NCBI GenBank assembly: GCA_030428205.1
Contig: JAUIBK010000001.1
Span: 124,001-188,000 of the forward strand
Direction: 5' to 3'
Length of the DNA stretch: 64,000 nucleotides
DNA from: a bacterium
GTDB lineage: Bacteria > Bdellovibrionota_C > UBA2361 > RFPC01
How positions within the stretch are numbered: position 1 is the first letter of the stretch; every line of letters starts with the position of its first letter. Shown piece after piece: positions 15,681 through 23,387 of this stretch. The notes beneath the pieces are model-generated. The model was not told where the DNA came from. It made no database searches and saw only the letters and a program-made list of their open reading frames with translations. Both the position numbers and the translations under genes were made by a program.

Positions 15681-16676
15681 ATGGCTCATTATAGCTTTCC
15701 AACTGAGAGTGATTTTCGAAGACAACACCAAAAACTCGAGGGGCGGATAATACGAACCCCGATCCAACAGTGGCGTACTCCGTTAAAAAACAGACTTCTT
15801 AGTAAAGATACAGAAGTTTTCTGGAAGCTAGAGCTCTTTCAAAAATCAGGCTCTTTTAAGTACCGAGGTGCTTTGAGCGTGATTGATCAGATGAGCACTA
15901 AAGAGAAGCAAGCAGGTGTAGTAGCTGGCACAGGAGGGAATCACGGTATTGCGGTTGCACTTGCAGCAAAAAATGCTGGAGTTGATGCCAAAATAATTGT
16001 TCCACAAGCGATGAACTTGTTTCGTCGCAAAGCCATTGATCGCATTGGAGCTGAAATGGTTGTTGTTGATTGCATCTCACAGATACTTGATGAGATGCAC
16101 CGCGTTGCTGAGCAAGAGGGGCGCACCGTTATGCACCCATTTGAAAGTCCTGCAATTACTCTTGGGGCCGGTACCCTTGGTTTAGAATTTCTCGACCAGG
16201 TTCCGAGCCTTGATGTTGTCATCGTTCCAATTGGTGGAGGTGGGTTAGCTTCTGGTGTGGCCTGTGCCATTAAGGAAGCCAATTCAAATTGCGAGGTGTA
16301 TGGTGTCGAGCCAGTGGGAGCAAACTCAATGCAGCTATCAATCGAGCAGGGAAGAGCCATTGTCCTTCACCCCCCCCCAAAGAGTATTGCTGATTCACTC
16401 TGCTCGCCGAAAGCTGAGTCGTATAGTTTTGCTGTTTGCCAGAAGTATCTCGATGGTGTGGTGCTTGTTGAAGAGCAGGAGATTGTGCAAGCCATGCGAA
16501 TTCTCTTTGAAGAGGGGAAGCTTGCCGTAGAACCTGCTGGTGCTGCTGCTACGGCAGCGCTTCTTGGCCCACTTCGAGAACGGTGTATTGGTCGTAGGGT
16601 AGGAGTGGTTGTTTGTGGGTCGAACATTGATGTAGAGACCTTCTTTGGGTTCCTTCCTTTTTCTTGTGAGAAGTAG
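15681..16676 (+). CDS. Threonine/serine dehydratase-like PLP enzyme
   Basis: This fold-type II PLP enzyme has 331 residues and no ACT domain, so it resembles catabolic threonine/serine dehydratase or hydroxyaspartate ammonia-lyase rather than biosynthetic IlvA. The PLP lysine is in KSGSFKYRGAL. TGGNHGIAVALAAK and the phosphate-binding PIGGGGLASGVA loop are conserved. The C-terminal cofactor-ring motif is VVCGSNID, a variant of the usual SGGNID. A run of nine C (16370-16378) encodes HPPPK where the family has varied residues; the frame is intact. The gene is divergent from the YheO/DauR-type regulator, with AAGGAAG before the ATG. An amino acid catabolic role controlled by that regulator is likely. 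Exact substrate cannot be told. Confidence 0.85.
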   Translation: MAHYSFPTESDFRRQHQKLEGRIIRTPIQQWRTPLKNRLLSKDTEVFWKLELFQKSGSFKYRGALSVIDQMSTKEKQAGVVAGTGGNHGIAVALAAKNAGVDAKIIVPQAMNLFRRKAIDRIGAEMVVVDCISQILDEMHRVAEQEGRTVMHPFESPAITLGAGTLGLEFLDQVPSLDVVIVPIGGGGLASGVACAIKEANSNCEVYGVEPVGANSMQLSIEQGRAIVLHPPPKSIADSLCSPKAESYSFAVCQKYLDGVVLVEEQEIVQAMRILFEEGKLAVEPAGAAATAALLGPLRERCIGRRVGVVVCGSNIDVETFFGFLPFSCEK

Positions 16677-16700
16677 GGTCATAGAGTATCGTCGGAGAGT

Positions 16701-16773
16701 CTTGATCCTGACCTTAATCTTGAGCTTGACCTAAAAAGCCTCGCTCAAGCTCAAGATTAAAGTCAGGGTTAAG
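16701..16773. repeat. Hexamer-built inverted repeat
   Basis: The left arm reads CTTGAT CCTGAC CTTAAT then CTTGAG CTTGAC. The right arm (16743-16773) is its near reverse complement with three or four mismatches. The arms are degenerate 6-base tandems. No U-tract follows. It sits between the dehydratase and thiolase genes. Confidence 0.8.
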
Positions 16774-16805
16774 AGCGTTTTGTGATTTGAAGAAGGTCTC
16801 CAGTT

Positions 16806-18059
16806 ATGACACGTGTTGCAATTATTGGTGGATGTCGTACCCCTTTTACGAAAGCTGGCACCAAGCTCGCCCGCTATTCCTTTCTTGATCTCGGAAAGCA
16901 TGTTGTTGAAGGCACTGTAAAACGCCTCGAGCTTGCCGGCGACGAGATAGACGAAGTCGCTTTTAGTACTGTTCTTCTTGATCCTCGTACCCCAAATGCT
17001 GCGCGTGAGCTTGTGCTTCGTTCATCTCTTCCACAAACGGTTGGTGCACATTTTATTTCGAACAACTGTATTAGTGGTCTCGTTGCCGCCAATATAATCT
17101 CTGAAGGAATACAGAGCGGAAGATTGCAGTGTGGTCTAGCAGGTGGCTCAGAATCAATGTCACAACCGACACTCACTTTTCAGAAGAAAGCTGAGCTCTT
17201 CTTTCTTCAGCTCTTTAGCGCCAGGACAATGGGAGCAAGGCTCTCTCAACTTGCCAAATTTCGCCCCGGTTTTCTTCTCCCCCAGCCCCCAAGTCCGAAG
17301 GAGCCCTCAACTGGGAAAACGATGGGCCAGCACTGTGAGATGATGGCGAAAGATTTTTCTGTGGCCAGAGAAGCACAGGATAAGATCGCATTTACAAGTC
17401 ATCAAAATGGGGCAAAAGCACAAAGGGAAGGTTATCTAGCCCAAGAAATTGAGCCTATTGGTGGAGTCGATCAAGACAACATTATCCGTGAGAGTACTAC
17501 TCTTGAGAAATTAGCTTCATTGCGACCTGTTTTTGATCGTAGTGAGGCAGGGACATTGACAGCCGGAAACTCAAGCGCACTGACAGATGGGGCATCCGCC
17601 GTATGTCTTATGTCCGAGGAAAAAGCCAAAGCGAGTGGGCGAAAGATACTTGGCTATATTGATGGTATTGAATTTACTGCCGTTGATCCAAATCACGGCC
17701 TTCTTATGGCTCCTGGCACAGCTGTGCCAAAGCTTCTCCATAAGCGAGGATTGGGTGTTTCAGATATAGACCTTTTTGAGATACATGAAGCTTTTGCTGC
17801 TCAGGTAATCTGCAATCGCATGGCATGGGAAAACGGCTGGAACAAGTATCCCGACATGAAGCCGATTGGCGCGATTCCAGAAGAGAAGATTAACGTCAAC
17901 GGAGGCTCAATAGCCTTGGGTCACCCCTTTGCGGCTACTGGTGGACGGCTCCTGCTTGCTTCGGTCAATGAGCTCCAACGAAGCGGTAAAGACAAGGCCG
18001 TTATCAGTGTTTGTGCTGCTGGGGCTATGGCAGCAGCGGTGCTTGTGAGCCGCACGTAA
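16806..18059 (+). CDS. Acetyl-CoA acyltransferase (thiolase, FadI-like)
   Basis: Thiolases cleave 3-ketoacyl-CoA in fatty acid beta-oxidation or run the reverse condensation. The 417-residue product has the nucleophile Cys in FISNNCISGLVAAN near residue 90, the GGSESMSQPTL motif, the HEAFAAQ His and NVNGGSIALGHPFAATG. The second catalytic Cys is in SVCAAGAMAAA, a variant of the usual CxGGGMG. The length and the insertions fit the FadI/AtoB-like trifunctional group. No fadJ-type partner is adjacent, so the pathway direction is undetermined. It may be read together with the small zinc-ribbon membrane protein gene that follows 71 bases downstream. Confidence 0.9.
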   Translation: MTRVAIIGGCRTPFTKAGTKLARYSFLDLGKHVVEGTVKRLELAGDEIDEVAFSTVLLDPRTPNAARELVLRSSLPQTVGAHFISNNCISGLVAANIISEGIQSGRLQCGLAGGSESMSQPTLTFQKKAELFFLQLFSARTMGARLSQLAKFRPGFLLPQPPSPKEPSTGKTMGQHCEMMAKDFSVAREAQDKIAFTSHQNGAKAQREGYLAQEIEPIGGVDQDNIIRESTTLEKLASLRPVFDRSEAGTLTAGNSSALTDGASAVCLMSEEKAKASGRKILGYIDGIEFTAVDPNHGLLMAPGTAVPKLLHKRGLGVSDIDLFEIHEAFAAQVICNRMAWENGWNKYPDMKPIGAIPEEKINVNGGSIALGHPFAATGGRLLLASVNELQRSGKDKAVISVCAAGAMAAAVLVSRT

Positions 18060-18130
18060 GGTATGCAACATCTAATCGTGATACTCACATAACGTCCCTA
18101 AACGACTTTGTCTTGTTTAAGGAGTTGAGA

Positions 18131-18442
18131 GTGTCATCTGAGATCTGTTGCCCCAAATGCCGTACTTCTGAGACGCTCTCCACATGGCGAGCTCTTCTCT
18201 TTACGCTCAGTGAGTGGCCAACGATGGTCCTCTTTGCAAGCGTAGCAATTCTTTTTGGTGGATCGCTTGGATTCTCATTCTCAGAGATAGCCTTCTTTGC
18301 CACATTAGCTTCCGCTCCCTTAAGTATTCGTGTACTTACCAAGTTTGGCTGCCATCGCTGTGACATAGAATTCTTCCAAATAGATCACCATACTACTGAT
18401 ACCACCGACAGTGCTAACATCGATTCAGCATCTCGTTTTTAG
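18131..18442 (+). CDS. Small membrane protein with split zinc ribbon
   Basis: From a GTG at 18131, preceded by AAGGAG seven bases upstream, the product is 103 residues. The N-terminus has CCPKC and the region after the membrane segments has CHRC. The two pairs together would make a four-Cys zinc ribbon. Between them are two hydrophobic segments (MVLFASVAILFGGSLGF and FSEIAFFATLASAPL), so the zinc knuckles would meet on the cytoplasmic side. The tail is rich in Thr, Asp and His. I do not recognise a named family. It follows the thiolase gene closely on the same strand. Confidence 0.55.
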   Translation: MSSEICCPKCRTSETLSTWRALLFTLSEWPTMVLFASVAILFGGSLGFSFSEIAFFATLASAPLSIRVLTKFGCHRCDIEFFQIDHHTTDTTDSANIDSASRF

Positions 18443-18480
18443 CACTTAGTTCCGTTTTCCAAAGAAAAGAAAATAAGTGC

Positions 18481-18515
18481 CCAGGTTCAGCCAGTGGCTT
18501 GCTAGCCAAACCTGG
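18481..18515 (-). terminator. Probable terminator of flagellin 1
   Basis: On the minus strand CCAGGTTTGGC pairs with GCTGAACCTGG (small mismatches), followed by a T-rich but interrupted tract. The flagellin stop is about 195 bases upstream, so the transcript carries a long 3' UTR including the CCCCGCTACTTTC box and a GGGTGCTCG/CGAGCACCC hairpin. Confidence 0.5.
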
Positions 18516-18707
18516 ACGAGAAAGTAGCGGGGTGCTCGATATGAAGAGCGAGCACCCTACTGGGCAATCGATGTAAGGCACTTTCTCCCCTCGTCGCAGC
18601 TAAACCCCAATTCGGGTGCCAAGCCTCCACCATAGTGTCATGCCTGACACCCGATGGGATTATTGAGATTGACGAGGTGACAAATCACCTTACAAACCCG
18701 TTAAGGT

Positions 18708-19568
18708 TTATCCTATCAACGATAGGGCAAGCTGTGGTATCTGGTTCGCCTGAGCAAGAACCGCAGCACCAGCCTGTTGAAGAATGTTCAACCGGGTAAG
18801 TTCTGCAGATTCCGCTGCAACATCAACGTCGCGGATTCGGCTTTCAGCAGCTGCGAAGTTTTCACGAGCAACCGAAAGGTTGGCGATAGCAACGTTAAGT
18901 CGAGCTTCTGTCGCACCAAGAGTACCTCTTTGAACCGCAAGTGATTGAATCGCTCCGTTTACAGCATCAAGAGCAAGTCGAGCAGCGGATTGTGCTAGGA
19001 CAGGTGTGCCACCAGTGATGGAGTACGTCAGAGCAGAAAGGTTGTTTCCTGCAAGTCCAAGCGCAGCAAGAGTTCCCTGAACCCCTTGGTAGGAGATCTG
19101 AGATGTTGAGCCTGAATCAAATCCAACCTGAATAACGGTTGAAGCAGATCCAGAGAGTAGTGTTACCCCGTTGAACTGGGTAGTAACAGCAATACGCTCA
19201 ATTTCCGATGCGAGTGCAATGAATTCGTTCGAAAGTGCCGAACGTTGTTGAGTGGAGTAAACGCCGTTTGCTGATTGCTCTGCGAGCTCTGCAAGACGGG
19301 AAAGTACGTTTCCGATCTCACCCAGCGCCGAGTCAGCAATAGCGATAGTCGAAATACCGTCGTTCGCATTTCGAATCGCCACTCCAGCAACTCTTTGGTC
19401 AGCACGAAGAGAGTCAGCGATAGCAAGACCTGCCGCATCATCACTCGCTTTGTTAATTCTCTGACCTGAACTGAGTCGCTCAAAGACGTTGTTTAGTCTA
19501 TCAGATGAAAGACCCAACCGACGTTGAGCCTTAAGGGACGCAATGTTATTGCCTAGTGTTAGTGCCAT
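18708..19568 (-). CDS. Flagellin, paralogue 1
   Basis: Flagellin is exported by the flagellar type III system and polymerises as the filament. The 286-residue product is a short flagellin with only the conserved D0/D1 regions. The N-terminus has LSSGQRINKASDDAAGLAIA and GISTIAIADSALGEI. The C-terminus has GATEARLNVAIANL, AAESRIRDVDVAAE and the terminal LALSLIG. The hypervariable surface part is only a few tens of residues. It is followed (in genome order) by a second tandem copy and a third in opposite orientation, all 286 residues. TTCACGGAGGAAT just before the ATG is shared with paralogue 2 and resembles a CsrA-type GGA site overlapping the ribosome binding site (inference). Confidence 0.95.
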   Translation of the reverse strand: MALTLGNNIASLKAQRRLGLSSDRLNNVFERLSSGQRINKASDDAAGLAIADSLRADQRVAGVAIRNANDGISTIAIADSALGEIGNVLSRLAELAEQSANGVYSTQQRSALSNEFIALASEIERIAVTTQFNGVTLLSGSASTVIQVGFDSGSTSQISYQGVQGTLAALGLAGNNLSALTYSITGGTPVLAQSAARLALDAVNGAIQSLAVQRGTLGATEARLNVAIANLSVARENFAAAESRIRDVDVAAESAELTRLNILQQAGAAVLAQANQIPQLALSLIG

Positions 19569-20101
19569 GGTATTCCTCCGTGAATCCTAGCACCACATCT
19601 CGGTCTTTCCTTAGACACGAGTGCGTATGTACTCGTCAGACGAGCGCATAAGCGCGTGTGGCGCTAATGATCATGACGTTATGTAAATGAGGAAAAGAAG
19701 AGATTTCTTTCCCGCTACTTTCTATGTGAAACGTTACTGATATGTGCCTTGCAGGAGTGAGTTGGGTACAGCTGGACGCTCGCTTCTGCGTTAAATAACG
19801 CTCACGTTACTGCCTACAAAGAAGCAAACGGCGGATGCTGAAAATTACTTGAGGAAAAAATGCAGAGATTTTTCTCCTCGGAAAAGAGGAGAAAAACCCA
19901 GGCCTTACTGAATTGTCCGGACTCGGTAAGACCTGGGCAAGAAAGTAGCGAGGCACTAAATTTAGCACCCAACAAATGGGTCTACTTTTTATTGCGCAAT
20001 AAAGTCGCTCCATACGAGTATGGATTGACCCTTCAGTAGGTGGATAGAACGGGGCAAAGACCAGAACTACCCACCTCCAAAGGAAGGTACTACGAAAGGT
20101 C
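19569..20101. other. Intergenic region between flagellins 1 and 2
   Basis: It holds the 5' UTR of flagellin 1 (with GAAAGTAGCGGG on the minus strand at 19711-19722) and the 3' UTR and terminators of flagellin 2. No sigma-28 or sigma-54 promoter consensus was found by eye. No gene seen. Confidence 0.6.
19869..19937 (-). terminator. Tandem terminators of flagellin 2
   Basis: On the minus strand CCCAGGTCTTACCGA pairs with TCAGTAAGGCCTGGG and is followed by TTTTT. A second stem-loop, TTTTTCTCCTC / GAGGAGAAAAA, follows at once and has T or A runs on both sides, so it could work in both directions. Confidence 0.85.
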
Positions 20102-20962
20102 TTATCCCAAGAGGGAAAGAGCCAGACTTGGCTGCTGATTCGCCTGAGCGAGTACGGCAGCACCTGCCTGCTGAAGGATGTTGAGTCGAGTTAACTCAGC
20201 AGCTTCGGCAGCTACGTCAACGTCGCGAATTCGGCTTTCTGCAGCTGCGAAGTTCTCACGAGCAACAGAGAGGTTAGCAATCGCAACGTTCAATCGAGCT
20301 TCTGTTGCACCGAGGTTTCCTCGTTGTACAGCAAGTGATTGAATCGCTCCGTTAACCGCATCAAGAGCAAGTCGAGAAGCGGACTGAGCGAGAGCTGGTG
20401 TGCCGGCATTAATCGAGTATATGAGCGCAGATTGGTTTGTTGCAGCAAGTCCAAGAGCCGCGAGGGTTCCTTGAACGCCTGCATATGCAATCTGTGCGGT
20501 AGATGCTGAGTCAAAACCGACTTGGAGTGTTACGTTTGAGTTCCCAGAAAGGAGCGCAACTCCGTTAAAGTTGGTGGTGACAGCAATACGCTCAATCTCT
20601 GAAGCAAGAGCAATAAACTCGTTGTTTAGAGCTGAACGTTGTTGGTTAGAGAATACGCCGTTGGCTGATTGTTCAGAGAGCTCAGCGAGACGGGAAAGTA
20701 CGTTTCCGATCTCACCAAGAGCTGAGTCAGCAATAGCGATAGTAGAGATACCATCGTTTGCGTTTCGAATCGCAACCGATGCAACTCGTTGGTCAGCACG
20801 AAGAGAGTCGGCGATGGCAAGTCCTGCCGCGTCGTCACTCGCTTTGTTAATACGCTGACCTGAGCTGAGTCTTTCAAAAGTGGCTCCGAGCTTTGAGCTT
20901 GAAAGTGCAAGCCTTCGCTGTGCCTGTAATGATGCTACGTTGGTTCCTAAGGTAATAGCCAT
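20102..20962 (-). CDS. Flagellin, paralogue 2
   Basis: This is a second 286-residue flagellin in tandem with paralogue 1 and nearly identical to it in the D0/D1 regions. SSGQRINKASDDAAGLAIA, the GISTIAIADSALGEIGNVL block and AAESRIRDVDVAAEAAE are conserved. Differences gather in the middle (about residues 145-195), the part exposed on the filament surface. The gene shares the TTCACGGAGGAAT leader with paralogue 1. Its own 5' and 3' flanks carry matching GTAGCGAGG and CCTCGCTAC boxes, different in one base from those of paralogue 1. It has its own terminators, so each flagellin gene is probably a separate transcription unit. Confidence 0.95.
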   Translation of the reverse strand: MAITLGTNVASLQAQRRLALSSSKLGATFERLSSGQRINKASDDAAGLAIADSLRADQRVASVAIRNANDGISTIAIADSALGEIGNVLSRLAELSEQSANGVFSNQQRSALNNEFIALASEIERIAVTTNFNGVALLSGNSNVTLQVGFDSASTAQIAYAGVQGTLAALGLAATNQSALIYSINAGTPALAQSASRLALDAVNGAIQSLAVQRGNLGATEARLNVAIANLSVARENFAAAESRIRDVDVAAEAAELTRLNILQQAGAAVLAQANQQPSLALSLLG

Positions 20963-21979
20963 AATATATTCCTCCGTGAATACACGACCTCGACTCAGTC
21001 AATCCTTTGACCGAAGTGCAGACCAGCCCTCAAACGCGCGTCAAGACGTGCGCACAAAGCAAGATCGATGCGTAAACGAACTATTATTTAGGGGATAAAG
21101 AGATGATTGGCTAAAGGCACTCTTTTTCCCTCGCTACGTACTACGAGTGTACGAATGAGGAGTTATCAATGAAGAGCAAAAAGAACGTACAAGCTGGGGC
21201 TGTCCTTTGGTGTTCTTCGATACTGCAGGTGATATTCACCCTCCGTACAATTATGAGTACGTCATATGTTTGGGAAAGCTGAAGGAGAAAATGAGGGAGA
21301 AGTGAAGATTACGAGTATTGCTTAGATTGGATGGATACTCGCATCTCTCTCTTTATCTTTATCCTACTCCTCATCTTCCTCCTGCACCAAAACCTCATCC
21401 TTCACACAAACTTTCGACTTATCAACACGACAACAGAAAGTTGCTACTAAGTCTTAACAATGAAGCGTTTTCGAGGAATCATTCTTGAGTAAGGGATATA
21501 GAGGAGGAGTCGGTGCAGGAGAAAGTGCAGGAAGAAGATAAGGAGTAGGATAAGGAAGATGAAGAAGAGAAGGAGGAGAAAGAAAGGTGATAGAGAAGAA
21601 GAACACAACAACAATAAAGGAAAACAAAAATCCACTTCCATTTCCTTTAATCCCCACACAAAACCAAAATCAAAAAATCACCCCTACAAAAATCTCCTAG
21701 AGAAAAGAACAATAATAAAACTTACTTAACATTCCAGCGCGAAAAAAACTTTCATACTTCATTTTTTTCTTAAGAAGAAATCCACTCCTGCCGTTTGGAT
21801 ATTTGTGTGTGATGCGGGTGGAGCATTGTTCTGGTTCCTTTCTTGGACCTCCAACATATCCCAGCCGGTCAAAAGTATCTAAATCAATATCGGTGGTAAA
21901 TACGTGCTGCTGAGGTCTAGCGCCCGTAGTCGAAGGATCGACTTCGTGTTGATTTAGTAGTTCAAGGAGGAAAATCAAA
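20963..21979. other. Gene-free kilobase between divergent flagellins 2 and 3
   Basis: Short open frames here are low-complexity. The region contains the 5' side of flagellin 2 (CCCTCGCTAC at 21128-21137), the hexamer hairpin at 21355-21557, a strongly purine-rich tract at about 21495-21605 and the leader of flagellin 3. Promoters must lie here but none matches sigma-28 or sigma-54 consensus by eye. Confidence 0.65.
21355..21557. repeat. Hexamer-built inverted repeat with purine-rich right arm
   Basis: The left arm (about 21355-21388) is pyrimidine-rich: TTTATC CTACTC CTCATC then TTCCTC CTGCAC. The right arm (21512-21552) repeats the complement with a 12-base internal duplication. The spacer is about 120 bases. 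The purine tract extends to about 21605. Confidence 0.65.
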
Positions 21980-22840
21980 ATGGCTATTACGCTAGGATCA
22001 AACATTGCATCCCTACAGGCTCAGAGACGTCTCTCTGTGTCGACCAATAAACTATCAACAACATTTGAACGACTTAGTTCAGGTCAACGGATTAACCGAG
22101 CGAGTGATGATGCGGCGGGACTTGCCATCGCTGATGCACTTCGTGCTGACCAACGAGTTGCTTCTGTTGCGATACGAAACGCAAACGATGGTATCTCTAC
22201 TATCGCTATTGCTGACTCGGCTCTTGGTGAAATCGGAAACGTGCTTTCCCGTCTCGCTGAGCTCGCTGAACAATCAGCCAACGGTGTATTCTCTGTAACG
22301 CAGCGTTCCGCTCTTTCTAACGAATTTGTGGCACTTGCTTCAGAGATTGAGCGTATTGCTGTTACCACAGAGTTCAACGGAGTTGCACTTCTTTCTGGTA
22401 ATACATCAGTTGCTCTTCAAATTGGGTTTGACTCAGGGTCGAACTCACGAATTAGCTTTACAGGAGTTCAAGGAACCCTTGCGGCGCTTGGTCTTGCATC
22501 AACCGGTGAATCAGCTCTTTCTTACTCAATCAACGGCGCAACAGCACTTGCTGGTCAATCAGCAGCTCGTCTTGCTCTTGATGCGGTGAACTCAGCTATC
22601 TCCTCGCTTGCTACTACTCGAGGAACGTTGGGTGCGACTGAAGCTCGTTTGAACGTTGCTATCACCAACCTCGCAGTTGCTCGTGAGAACTTCGCAGCTG
22701 CTGAAAGTCGAATCCGCGACGTTGATGTTGCCGCTGAAGCCGCTGAGTTAACTCGACTCAACATCCTTCAGCAGGCTGGTGCTGCGGTACTCGCTCAGGC
22801 GAATCAGCAGCCAGCATTGGCTCTCAACCTTCTTGGATAA
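21980..22840 (+). CDS. Flagellin, paralogue 3
   Basis: This third 286-residue flagellin lies on the opposite strand from the other two. It has the same D0/D1 signatures: SSGQRINRASDDAAGLAIA, the IADSALGEIGNVLSRLAEL helix and ESRIRDVDVAAEAAELTRL. It ends LALNLLG. Its central region (about residues 145-200) is again the main place of divergence, for example GSNSRISFTGVQG and NGATALAGQSA. AAGGAGGA sits well placed before the ATG. It has its own long structured 3' UTR and strong terminator. Three near-equal copies suggest mixed filaments or antigenic variety; which copy is main cannot be told. Confidence 0.95.
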   Translation: MAITLGSNIASLQAQRRLSVSTNKLSTTFERLSSGQRINRASDDAAGLAIADALRADQRVASVAIRNANDGISTIAIADSALGEIGNVLSRLAELAEQSANGVFSVTQRSALSNEFVALASEIERIAVTTEFNGVALLSGNTSVALQIGFDSGSNSRISFTGVQGTLAALGLASTGESALSYSINGATALAGQSAARLALDAVNSAISSLATTRGTLGATEARLNVAITNLAVARENFAAAESRIRDVDVAAEAAELTRLNILQQAGAAVLAQANQQPALALNLLG

Positions 22841-22857
22841 ATATAATCCGGCAAAAC

Positions 22858-22888
22858 GTAGGGCTTAAGGCTTGACCTTAAGCCCTAC
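22858..22888 (+). other. 3' UTR hairpin after flagellin 3
   Basis: GTAGGGCTTAAG pairs perfectly with CTTAAGCCCTAC across a 7-base loop, 17 bases after the stop codon. No U-tract follows, so it is more likely an mRNA 3'-protecting or attenuating stem than a terminator. Confidence 0.7.
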
Positions 22889-23040
22889 AACAACCCTCCT
22901 TTCGAAGAGGAGGATAATTTCAAAAGAAAGTTTGCGTGAGGGACTACCCAATTTCAAGTGAAAGCTTGAATACCTCATAGCAATAAGTGCCTGTACTTCG
23001 CAGAAAGGGCACATGTTGTGTTACCTCGCTACTTCTTGGG

Positions 23041-23099
23041 CCTTGGAGCCAAAACCGATCTGGGGCGGAAAGGTTTTGAACTCCAAGGCTCTTTTTTTT
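23041..23099 (+). terminator. Intrinsic terminator of flagellin 3
   Basis: CCTTGGAGCCAAAACC pairs with GGTTTTGAACTCCAAGG and is followed by a run of T. The box CCTCGCTACTTCTTGGG lies just before it, as in the 3' UTRs of the other two flagellins. Confidence 0.85.
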
Positions 23100-23116
23100 A
23101 TCTATCCCCGTCTGGA

Positions 23117-23289
23117 TTATACTCCCCGCACTTGAAATTCCCGGTTCAATGAGCACCGAAGGCGGGGAGTATCCCCCGGAGGGACAACACATACCCCCCG
23201 CCAAAAAGCGATAAGGCCCGACCAGGGCCTTTCCACAAGAAGTGCCTCTGTTTATCGAAGCTAGGCATTTTCATTTGCGGGGGGTATAG
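23117..23289 (+). repeat. 173-nt multi-hairpin repeat, copy A
   Basis: Stem 1 is ATACTCCCCGC / GCGGGGAGTAT. The linker is CCCCCGGAGGGACAACAC. Stem 2 is ATACCCCCCGC / GCGGGGGGTAT and encloses the small hairpins AAGGCCC/GGGCCTT and TGCCT/AGGCA. The second copy (43052-43224) has the same length and about 90 percent identity by eye, with a compensated base-pair change in stem 2. It starts 17 bases after the flagellin 3 terminator and has no open frame of note. Confidence 0.85.
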
Positions 23290-23299
23290 CTTTCCGTTT

Positions 23300-23387
23300 C
23301 CATTTTCTTGAACTTTTTTCTCCGTGGCTAAGATACTTGCGTAACGCTCAAGGACTATGCCACGGAGAAAAAAGTTCAAGAAAATGG
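23300..23387. repeat. CCATT-type hairpin, 29-bp perfect arms
   Basis: Bases 23300-23328 (CCATTTTCTTGAAC then a T run and CTCCGTGGC) are the exact reverse complement of 23359-23387. The spacer is 30 bases. The outer ends CCATT/AATGG are shared with hairpins at 34793, 42969 and 51493. Confidence 0.85.

Noticed and set aside
18518..18565. GTAGCGGGG beside a hairpin near flagellin 1, as a c-di-GMP-I (GEMM) riboswitch
   Set aside because: Only the short GTAGCGGGG string agrees. It is on the strand opposite to the flagellin gene and the other conserved parts of GEMM-I are missing.
21447..21659. Two overlapping minus-strand frames of about 70 residues
   Set aside because: They are Leu/Phe/Ser runs produced by the purine-rich tract on the other strand.
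23065..23165. tRNA-like T-loop CCCGGTTCAATGAGC inside the 173-nt repeats
   Set aside because: No acceptor, D or anticodon stems can be built around it; the region folds as the repeat's stem 1.
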